Shown piece by piece: positions 25,433 to 32,182 of a stretch of 64,000 bases of DNA; the stretch's first letter is position 1, and the number at the start of each line of letters is the position of its first letter. Location: contig JAEUSQ010000039.1 of assembly GCA_016788705.1 (NCBI GenBank), positions 124,001 to 188,000 of the forward strand, in the 5' to 3' direction. The notes beneath the pieces were generated by a model. It did no database searches and was not told where the DNA came from. It saw only the letters and a list, made by a program, of their open reading frames with translations. The DNA is from Bacteroidetes Order II. bacterium. GTDB lineage: Bacteria > Bacteroidota > Rhodothermia > Rhodothermales > UBA2364. A program made the position numbers and the translations under genes.

Positions 25433-27237
25433 ACCGTCGGAATTTTATTCAGTCTTCCTCGTTTGCATTGGCAGGATTGCCTTTTGTGATCGGCCCTTTT
25501 TATCGCGGCACACAGCGTCTCGAAACCCAAATACTGATCTATGGCGGTGGTGCGTCTGGCATTTGTGCCGCCATCCAAGCTGCCCGAATGGGTATGGATG
25601 TAACCGTGATCGAAAATACCCCGTGGATTGGTGGGATGCTCACCAGTGCTGGCGTGAGTGCTCTGGATGGCAACAAATATGGTGCTGGTGGCGGCCTGGT
25701 GGCGGAATTCCGAGATTACCTAATCCGACATTATGGCGGAGAAAAACAAACATTTACGGGCTGGATTAGTCTCTATTGCTACGAACCGAAAATTGGACAT
25801 GCCGCCTTGCAAAGTTTGGTAAAACCATTGCCGAACCTCAAAATCTTGTACGAGGCCGATGTCATTGGATATGAAAAGACCGATAGCCGCGACCGAAAAA
25901 TCACCGTCCGTACAAAAGAAGGCCAGAGAACCGAGGTAATCTGCCAGATATTTATGGATTGTACCGAATATGGCGATGGCATGAAATTAGCTGGCGTGAA
26001 GTACCGATTGGGGCGAGAAGCCCAACACGAATACGAAGAAGCCGCTGCGCCATTGGTAGCCGATATGGAAATGCAGGATTTAACCTATGCTGCTACGTTG
26101 GTCAAAACAACAGAAGGCAAAGCCATGCCCTTTAGTGCTTTAGAAGAATCCTATTGGGACAACATGTTTCGGTGTAGCACCCAGTTGGATTGTTACTTGC
26201 CAGACCTGAACGACAAAAAAGTCCTGAACCATACCATTCATACGTGGCAAAGTTTTATTACCTATGCCGCCCTGCCCAATAACAAATATTTACTCAACTG
26301 GCCCCACCATTCTAATGATTATGCAATTGCCGAAGCTTTTTTTGAAGATTTGTATTACCGCAACTATGTATTACAGTCGGCGAAATTGCACACCCTCCAG
26401 TTTGTTAAATACATGCAGAACAGACTCGGACATCCCGAATGGCAATTAGCCACCGATGAATACCCTACCAAAGACCATCTACCGATGATTCCATATATCC
26501 GGGAAAGCCGTCGTTTGGTGAATCAACATGTGCTACGGTTACAAGACATGATTCCGGTGAATGGCAATAAGCGGGCGCCCTTCCGTCCAGACGCCATTGC
26601 TGTAGGCGATTATTTTATAGACCACCATCATGCCAAGTCTAATCTGCCAATAGAGCAACGCCTCATAGAAGATTATCCAGACAATGGTCCCTTCCAAATT
26701 CCGCCCTCGGTATTCTTTCCAGAAAATGGGGACGACAGTTTTATGGTAGGCGAAAAAAGCATTGCAGTTACCCACATTGTAAATGGCTGTACGCGTCTGC
26801 AACCAGCCGTTATGCTGATGGGACAAGCAATGGGTGCAATCGCAGCCATTGCCCTTCAAAAAGGCATCGCGCCTGCACAGGTCCCTACGTCCCTCGTGCA
26901 AGAAATCCTTATTGGTGCGGGTTGCCAATTGTATATTCTATACGACATTCCGAAAGGCCACGCCCTCTTTAGCACCACCCAAAAATTAGCGTTGAGGGGT
27001 GTCTTAAACGAAGAGGATGCCTTGGTTCTCGAAGCCGATAAAAACATACCAACCGCACTCGCCCAGAAGTGGAGCAGCCGTGCGAAATGCGATGCTCTTA
27101 AGCCGGGCCTCATAGCACAAGAAATAACGCCCAAAGACCTGATGCCCCCGTACCGAAAAATGCTTCCGGCCTCACAAAAACCCCTTACCAAGGGTGCATT
27201 TATCAGAATGCTGGGCCAAGCCCTCAAACTTATATGA
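25429..27237 (+). CDS. FAD-dependent oxidoreductase, exported (Tat-like leader)
   Basis: 602 residues. The leader MNRRNFIQSS, then a hydrophobic stretch, resembles a Tat signal although the arginine pair is followed by NF (RRNF). Residues about 33-62 are a Rossmann dinucleotide site (ILIYGGGASGICAAIQAARMG), and NTPWIGGMLTSAGVSALDGN with MDCTEYGDG marks the FAD_oxidored (PF12831) family. RLQPAVMLMGQAMGAIAA is the family's C-terminal FAD-contact region. Start overlaps the symporter stop as ATGA, and its stop overlaps the next start, so all are coupled. It probably oxidises a carbohydrate-type substrate in the periplasm. Inferred from family and context. Confidence 0.85.
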   Translation: MNRRNFIQSSSFALAGLPFVIGPFYRGTQRLETQILIYGGGASGICAAIQAARMGMDVTVIENTPWIGGMLTSAGVSALDGNKYGAGGGLVAEFRDYLIRHYGGEKQTFTGWISLYCYEPKIGHAALQSLVKPLPNLKILYEADVIGYEKTDSRDRKITVRTKEGQRTEVICQIFMDCTEYGDGMKLAGVKYRLGREAQHEYEEAAAPLVADMEMQDLTYAATLVKTTEGKAMPFSALEESYWDNMFRCSTQLDCYLPDLNDKKVLNHTIHTWQSFITYAALPNNKYLLNWPHHSNDYAIAEAFFEDLYYRNYVLQSAKLHTLQFVKYMQNRLGHPEWQLATDEYPTKDHLPMIPYIRESRRLVNQHVLRLQDMIPVNGNKRAPFRPDAIAVGDYFIDHHHAKSNLPIEQRLIEDYPDNGPFQIPPSVFFPENGDDSFMVGEKSIAVTHIVNGCTRLQPAVMLMGQAMGAIAAIALQKGIAPAQVPTSLVQEILIGAGCQLYILYDIPKGHALFSTTQKLALRGVLNEEDALVLEADKNIPTALAQKWSSRAKCDALKPGLIAQEITPKDLMPPYRKMLPASQKPLTKGAFIRMLGQALKLI

Positions 27238-28010
27238 AGCGCTATTTGTTTACACAAACCTTGGCGCTTGGCTTTTTTACCATTGCCTTCAGCCAAGTGA
27301 ACACCGAGCGATTACGTGTCTTTGGGGACAAGCCTGGTTGGAACCACAGCTTTCAGGCCGCATTTGCTTATGCCTCTGGGAATTCAGATTTTGCCCGTCT
27401 TAGTGGAACTTGGCGTACCGATTTTGAACGCAAGCCCCGCGAATTACTGCTCGTTGCCAATTTTGAGCGAGGTATTTCTAATAACAACAGGTATGTCAAT
27501 AAGGGTTTTGGGCATGTCCGTGCCCTCTATCGTGTCACAGAACCACTTAAAGCAGAGATCTTCCTACAAAAAGAATACAACGAATTTACCCGTTTACAAG
27601 ACCGTCAGTTAGCCGGAGCAGGACTCCGTTGGAAAATGATTAGCCATGCGCCAATGGGCCAAAATCCCAAATCAGGGTTGTGGATGTACCTTGGTGTTGG
27701 GGGGATGTACGAAGTAGAACAGATCAAAGATGAGCCTACTGAAACCACTCGCCTCTTCCGTTCCACCAATTATCTCACCTTTTACATAGACTTGGGAAAC
27801 CAAGTATCCCTAAATACGGTCGGCTATTTCCAAATCGCACCCATTCATCCTAAAGACTTCCGCATTTTGGCAGAAAACAATGTGACCGTGACATTAGCCA
27901 AAAACATTGCCCTCACCTCTGGAATATCCTTCCGTTACGATAACCAACCACCTACAAAGGTGAAACCGTACGATTTTTCACTCATGCAGGGATTACGGGT
28001 TGCACTCTAA
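27234..28010 (+). CDS. DUF481 (YdiY-type) outer membrane beta-barrel protein
   Basis: 258 residues with a signal peptide (1-21, ending AFSQ). The pattern GWNHSFQAAFAYASGNSDF, RTDFERKPRELLLVANFERG, LYRVTEPLKAEIFLQKEYNEF and GAGLRWKMI, with regular alternation of hydrophobic residues, fits the DUF481 family of outer membrane barrels. The last residue is Leu rather than Phe. It overlaps the previous gene by 4 bases (ATGA) and closes the GHL10-symporter-oxidoreductase unit, so it may serve as a pore or structural protein for substrate or enzyme traffic. Role unproven. Confidence 0.8.
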   Translation: MKRYLFTQTLALGFFTIAFSQVNTERLRVFGDKPGWNHSFQAAFAYASGNSDFARLSGTWRTDFERKPRELLLVANFERGISNNNRYVNKGFGHVRALYRVTEPLKAEIFLQKEYNEFTRLQDRQLAGAGLRWKMISHAPMGQNPKSGLWMYLGVGGMYEVEQIKDEPTETTRLFRSTNYLTFYIDLGNQVSLNTVGYFQIAPIHPKDFRILAENNVTVTLAKNIALTSGISFRYDNQPPTKVKPYDFSLMQGLRVAL

Positions 28011-28021
28011 AACCACAGACA

Positions 28022-28351
28022 TCATCGGAAGACATCAAAAGGATTGATACGGTGCGTTTTGGGTTTATGGGTTGTACGGTGCAAAATCAGGGTACAAAAA
28101 CCTTCACTATACAACTCATCGGAAATATAGTCATCTAAAGCGCCAGACTCAATCAGTTCATACAACTGATACTTGATGGTCCGGTTGCGGTACAAAGTCT
28201 CGCTGGTAGAGTTGCCGTGTACAATCTTCATGCTGATACGGCCATATTGAAAAGCCAGCCGCAAGGCACGTAAAACCAAAGCCTCGACATCATCCACCCG
28301 CACACCATGCAGGTCTAAGGTCACTTTAGCGCCATCATCCTCCCAACGCAT
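28022..28351 (-). CDS. Small Smr (MutS2 C-terminal)-domain protein
   Basis: 109 residues. LDLHGVRVDDVEALVLRAL is the start of an Smr domain (DLHG at about 13-16) and MKIVHGNSTSE is the second motif, where the usual HGxG becomes HGNS. Smr domains are nucleic-acid endonucleases; here the domain makes up the whole protein. The stop lies 12 bases from the end of the plus-strand DUF481 gene (convergent). It follows the PSP1 gene by 7 bases. Confidence 0.8.
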   Translation of the reverse strand: MRWEDDGAKVTLDLHGVRVDDVEALVLRALRLAFQYGRISMKIVHGNSTSETLYRNRTIKYQLYELIESGALDDYISDELYSEGFCTLILHRTTHKPKTHRINPFDVFR

Positions 28352-28358
28352 AAGACGA

Positions 28359-29417
28359 TTAATCTTCTAATTTACGTAATTCCTCTTCTTCTTGCCCTCC
28401 CGGCCCAAAAACCCGTCGTTTTGCGCGTGCATGACCTTCCGGTGTATCCATGCGCAAAATTTTTCGTATCTCGGCGAGTGGCAGTGTATCAAAACTCCCG
28501 TCCTGTACTTCGTACCAGACCAATTGTTTGAAAATATCTAATTTGGTGATATACGCACGACCCTTGGGACTATTAAATCCAATCCCAATGTCTGGATATT
28601 CATTTAGGGCTTCTATGTATTGATCCAATTCATAGTTTAGGCAACATTTCAGCCGGCCACATTGCCCGCTAAGCCGTGTTAAATTGAGGGGCAGACTCTG
28701 CGATTTTGCCGCCGTCGTAGAGACAGGCTTAAACTCTTGGAGCCACGTAGAACAGCACAATTCCCTGCCACATGAACCAAGGCCACCAACACGAGCAGCC
28801 GCATCTCGTGCCCCAATTTGCCGAAGTTCAATCCTTGTAGAAAGTCGGGCAGCCAAATCCCGAACCAGTTTGCGAAAATCTACCCGTTTGTCGGAAGTAA
28901 AGAAGAACGTGACCTTATTTCCATCAAACTGCCACTCCACATCCACCAACCGCATCATCAAATCATGTTTTTCTATGAGGTCACGACACATGACAAAAGA
29001 GGTGCTTTCGCGCTCGGCCCGCTTTTCGGCATGTTCTATGTCTTCCAACGTGGCCGCACGAATAATACCCGGAAAAGGTGTTGTAGGATCGGTTTTTTTA
29101 GACCGCAACCGCAAACGTACCATTTCGCCCGTCAGGTTGATGCTCCCATAATCTACACCGCGATCCGCCTCAACCACCACTGGATCGCCGATGGCTATGT
29201 CTAAATTATTGTTATTGACATAAAAGCCACGACGCCCGGCTTTAAATGCAACTTCATACACCCCAAACTCTGTACCAGGGCGTTCCAAGTCCACCACATT
29301 CAACCAGTCGTGGGCAAACATTGACGGGCATGTTCCAGCCCCTTTTTTGGTTGAGCATCCACCACTGCTACACCCCCCACTTCCACAACCGCCCGTTCCA
29401 CAAGATCCACAAGCCAT
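28359..29417 (-). CDS. PSP1-domain protein (YaaT type) with Cys/Gly-rich N-terminus
   Basis: 352 residues from the ATG at 29417, which begins MACGSCG; an upstream in-frame ATG lacks this feature. The first 25 residues are Cys/Gly-rich (about seven Cys in CGSCGTGGCGSGGCSS). The PSP1 C-terminal conserved region spans about 150-270: RVGGLGSCGRELCCSTWL, then LSGQCGRLKCCLNYE. This is the YaaT family, known in Bacillus as part of the Fe-S Y-complex acting on RNase Y and on sporulation. Transcribed after holB (62 bases downstream of its stop), the same pairing as in Bacillus. It probably acts as an Fe-S-bearing regulatory adaptor. Confidence 0.88.
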   Translation of the reverse strand: MACGSCGTGGCGSGGCSSGGCSTKKGAGTCPSMFAHDWLNVVDLERPGTEFGVYEVAFKAGRRGFYVNNNNLDIAIGDPVVVEADRGVDYGSINLTGEMVRLRLRSKKTDPTTPFPGIIRAATLEDIEHAEKRAERESTSFVMCRDLIEKHDLMMRLVDVEWQFDGNKVTFFFTSDKRVDFRKLVRDLAARLSTRIELRQIGARDAAARVGGLGSCGRELCCSTWLQEFKPVSTTAAKSQSLPLNLTRLSGQCGRLKCCLNYELDQYIEALNEYPDIGIGFNSPKGRAYITKLDIFKQLVWYEVQDGSFDTLPLAEIRKILRMDTPEGHARAKRRVFGPGGQEEEELRKLED

Positions 29418-29478
29418 ATTTTTATGGTTAAAAATGAATAATACCCTATCGAACCGCAAGTCGCTACGGTCGGTTCCC

Positions 29479-30636
29479 TCAATCTACCGCAACCAACGGC
29501 ACATAAAGAGCACCAGTAGCATTCCCCCGCATGGCCTGAGACAATCGTTCCTGCAAAACAACAAGAATCAGTGCTTCGCTCACATTTCGCTCTATCAAGC
29601 TATGGGCTTCTTCCAAGACATCGGCCATATAAGCCATTTGGGCCTTAGGAACACCATTACAAAAGCGCATAATAACGTCCGAAAAATCAACGTTGACCAA
29701 ATGCGAAACGTCTCCGGAAGATTGAAAAGTAGCGAGATCGCGTACCCAAAGCAACATCAACCGCATAAGATTTTTCAGGGCATCTCTGCCCATTTTTGCC
29801 ATGCGTTCATTAAACTCTGCTAATTGATTGATATTTCGGCTATATACTGCCCGAAAATAGTCCACAATCAGTTCTCTTAATGCCCGAATCTCTGTGTCGG
29901 CAGCCAGAGTAAGGGCTTTATTGTATGAGCCGTTGGCCATACGGGCATACAATTGGGCTTCTTCTGGCTTAAGACCTGCATGGTCTTGCAGGGCAGTTGC
30001 CAAGTCGTCCGTCTGTAATGGATCAAAACGTACTTGCTGACACCGTGAAAGGATGGTGGCCAAAAGCCGTTCCGGCCTACTCGATGTCAGAATGAACACC
30101 GTATGGTCGTTCGGTTCTTCCAAAATTTTCAGGAACGCATTCGCCGCTTCCACGCGCAGATAGTCCGCTTCCAACAATAAAACCACTTGCAAACGTCCTT
30201 CACTGGGATGGTATTTCACACGCGGTTTAACCCCTTCATTGATGCGTTCCACAGAATAGAACGATTGCTTTCCGCCTTTCTTTCCCACTCCCACCTCTGG
30301 AAGCCTTACCGGATCCACATGGCGATAAGGGTTTTCATACAAAAGCCGTAGCCTTTCCGAGATTTCTTTTTCGTCTATATCTTTGGGGGTCGGAAAAAAA
30401 ACATGGATGTCTGGGTGTAACCCTTTTTGTGCTTTCCGAAACCCCAAAACCGTTTCGGGCTGGGTCAATGATGCTGGCTCACACTGTAAAGCAGCAGCCA
30501 TATACAAGCCCATTGCCTGTTTCCCCACCCCTTCTGGCCCATAAAAAAGGTATGCTTGTGCCACCCTCCCAGACGAAAGCGCCTGCAAAAGCGTTTCCTT
30601 AACCCGCTTTTGCCCAATAATGTCCGCCCAGTCCAT
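29479..30636 (-). CDS. holB: DNA polymerase III delta-prime subunit
   Basis: 385 residues from the ATG at 30636 (MDWADIIGQKRVKETLLQAL), the usual start of this family; a longer reading to 30669 is possible but less likely. Walker A is GPEGVGKQ (about 40-47). FLKILEEPNDHTVFILTSSRPERLLATILSRC holds the conserved EEP and the SRC motif of clamp-loader subunits. The protein is part of the ATP-dependent complex that loads the sliding clamp during replication. Upstream is the plus-strand tRNA-Met, downstream the PSP1 gene. Confidence 0.92.
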   Translation of the reverse strand: MDWADIIGQKRVKETLLQALSSGRVAQAYLFYGPEGVGKQAMGLYMAAALQCEPASLTQPETVLGFRKAQKGLHPDIHVFFPTPKDIDEKEISERLRLLYENPYRHVDPVRLPEVGVGKKGGKQSFYSVERINEGVKPRVKYHPSEGRLQVVLLLEADYLRVEAANAFLKILEEPNDHTVFILTSSRPERLLATILSRCQQVRFDPLQTDDLATALQDHAGLKPEEAQLYARMANGSYNKALTLAADTEIRALRELIVDYFRAVYSRNINQLAEFNERMAKMGRDALKNLMRLMLLWVRDLATFQSSGDVSHLVNVDFSDVIMRFCNGVPKAQMAYMADVLEEAHSLIERNVSEALILVVLQERLSQAMRGNATGALYVPLVAVD

Positions 30637-30707
30637 GAAAAATTTGATTTGATGATGAACGTATTGCACAAGATACGGGAAAATACCTATTTTGGCAATC
30701 TGATTTC

Positions 30708-30781
30708 GGCGCGGTAGCTCAGATGGTTAGAGCGTAGGATTCATAACCCTAAGGTCGGGGGTTCGATTCCCCCCCACGCCA
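30708..30781 (+). tRNA. tRNA-Met (CAT anticodon)
   Basis: A full cloverleaf can be drawn. Acceptor GGCGCGG / CCACGCC (30708-30714 / 30774-30780), D arm 30717-30733 and T arm GGGGG-TTCGATT-CCCCC (30757-30773). The anticodon CAT is at 30742-30744 and the discriminator A at 30781; CCA is not encoded. There is one C·A mismatch in the acceptor stem and one A·C at the base of the anticodon loop. It lacks the initiator features (C1·A72 mismatch, three G-C pairs), so it is elongator Met, or Ile2 if lysidine-modified. Confidence 0.9.
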
Positions 30782-30782
30782 C

Positions 30783-30815
30783 AAGCCTCCTTTATTATTA
30801 GATGGAGGCTTTTTT
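30783..30815 (+). terminator. Terminator after tRNA-Met
   Basis: AAGCCTCC (30783-30790) pairs with GGAGGCTT (30804-30811), followed by a T run to 30815. It starts 2 bases after the tRNA. Confidence 0.8.
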
Positions 30816-30845
30816 ATTTATTGTGCCTTAATATTTCGTACCATC

Positions 30846-31676
30846 ATGCGTTCTCTCCAAGACCTTGCCTCTGCAAGTACCCATTTTCCGCGAACGCCGC
30901 CCATGCCACTCCTGTTCTTGGGACATGGCAGCCCCATGAATGCCATCGAAGAAAATGAATTCGTGGTCGGTTTCCGGAGGCAAGCCCAAAATCTACCGCG
31001 ACCTCATGCCATTTTGTGCATCTCGGCGCATTGGCTCACGAATGGTACCCACCTAACAGCCATGCCGGCCCCACGCACCATCCACGATGTTTATGGGTTC
31101 CCACCCACACTCTACGAGGTGAATTACCCCGCACCCGGTAGTCCTGCATTGGCCGCTGAAGCCCAACAACTGCTTTCTCCAAGTATCGCCCAATTGGATA
31201 TGCACTGGGGCTTAGATCACGGGGCTTGGAGTGTGCTGAAGCATCTTTTTCCAGCGGCAGATGTTCCAGTTGTACAAATGAGTATAGACTATCATCGCGC
31301 GCCCTCCCATCACTATGAATTGGCGAAACGCTTGTACCCACTTCGTGAGCGGGGTATTCTGATTGTGGGAAGCGGAAATTTGGTACATAACCTCAGCAAA
31401 GTGGACTTTTCACGAGTCAATGAGGTTGGCTATGGCTATGATTGGGCACACGAAGCCCGTAATCGAATAAACAATGCAATGGATGACGAGGATTTAGACA
31501 CGCTTTTACATTATGAGCGGCAAGGACACGCCTTCCGCATGGCCATCCCTACACCCGATCATTATTTCCCATTGCTGTACTGTATGGGATTAAAACAGAA
31601 ACATGAATCGGCTTTTCGCTTTAATGACCAGTTACTTGCTGGTTCCCTCTCCATGACCAGTGTCAGATTCAACTGA
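30846..31676 (+). CDS. ygiD: Extradiol ring-cleavage dioxygenase of the YgiD/4,5-DOPA dioxygenase family
   Basis: 276 residues, close to the usual length of about 260-270. Metal-ligand motifs of the class III extradiol family are present: LFLGHGSPMNA (His), ILCISAHW, WGLDHGAWSVL (two His) and GSGNLVHNL. Relatives such as E. coli YgiD bind zinc and cleave aromatic diols such as DOPA; the natural substrate is uncertain. It stands alone after the tRNA-Met terminator, convergent with the next gene. Confidence 0.88.
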   Translation: MRSLQDLASASTHFPRTPPMPLLFLGHGSPMNAIEENEFVVGFRRQAQNLPRPHAILCISAHWLTNGTHLTAMPAPRTIHDVYGFPPTLYEVNYPAPGSPALAAEAQQLLSPSIAQLDMHWGLDHGAWSVLKHLFPAADVPVVQMSIDYHRAPSHHYELAKRLYPLRERGILIVGSGNLVHNLSKVDFSRVNEVGYGYDWAHEARNRINNAMDDEDLDTLLHYERQGHAFRMAIPTPDHYFPLLYCMGLKQKHESAFRFNDQLLAGSLSMTSVRFN

Positions 31677-31751
31677 TTTAGGAGCCATGTGAAGGCAGTT
31701 TTTCATCATGCGCTTCACGGTTTTTCAGAGAAAAGAGTCCTTCTGGTCGTC

Positions 31752-32108
31752 TTATACCATTCTCATTTCCACAAAAACGTGTCTCAAATACTGTCGAATG
31801 GCTTCTGTAAAATGTTTTCCGGTTTCACTTAAAGTCTTGGGTTGGCTGATTACATATTTATGATAAGCCGAGTAAAACTGCATCGAAAACGCCATTTCTG
31901 CTTCCGAGAACGATTCTCCACGCCCTGTTATCAATAGTGGTGGGAACGAAATTTCATATCCCTTTTCGGTATCAAACCGTACTTCACACAACAGGGGTTC
32001 ATGAAACGTAAAGATAAACTCGTCAAAACGAAGCAACGAGGGAGCAAACTCCGGAAGGGCATAAACAGGACTTGGAGGCGGGGGCGGTGTTTTTTTCCAG
32101 AATAACAT
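31752..32108 (-). CDS. Hypothetical protein, 118 residues
   Basis: Starts MLFWKK followed by a Pro-rich run (TPPPPPSPV), then an alpha/beta region with no membrane helix. It has the spacing of a small soluble domain (FDEFIFTFHEPLLCEVRF; SFSEAEMAFSMQFYSAYHKY). No family recognised. It lies 75 bases downstream of the clpC stop on the same strand, after a probable terminator. Confidence 0.6.
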   Translation of the reverse strand: MLFWKKTPPPPPSPVYALPEFAPSLLRFDEFIFTFHEPLLCEVRFDTEKGYEISFPPLLITGRGESFSEAEMAFSMQFYSAYHKYVISQPKTLSETGKHFTEAIRQYLRHVFVEMRMV

Positions 32109-32136
32109 AGCAGACCGACGGTGGTTAGGTAAGCAA

Positions 32137-32161
32137 ACAGGGATCTCAATGAGACCCCTGT
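32137..32161 (-). terminator. Probable terminator after clpC
   Basis: On the minus strand ACAGGGGTCTC-ATT-GAGATCCCTGT forms an 11-bp stem with one G·T pair, followed by TTTGCTT. The T-tract is short, so the strength is uncertain. Confidence 0.45.
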
Positions 32162-32182
32162 ACTAAAATACATCTTTTACCT

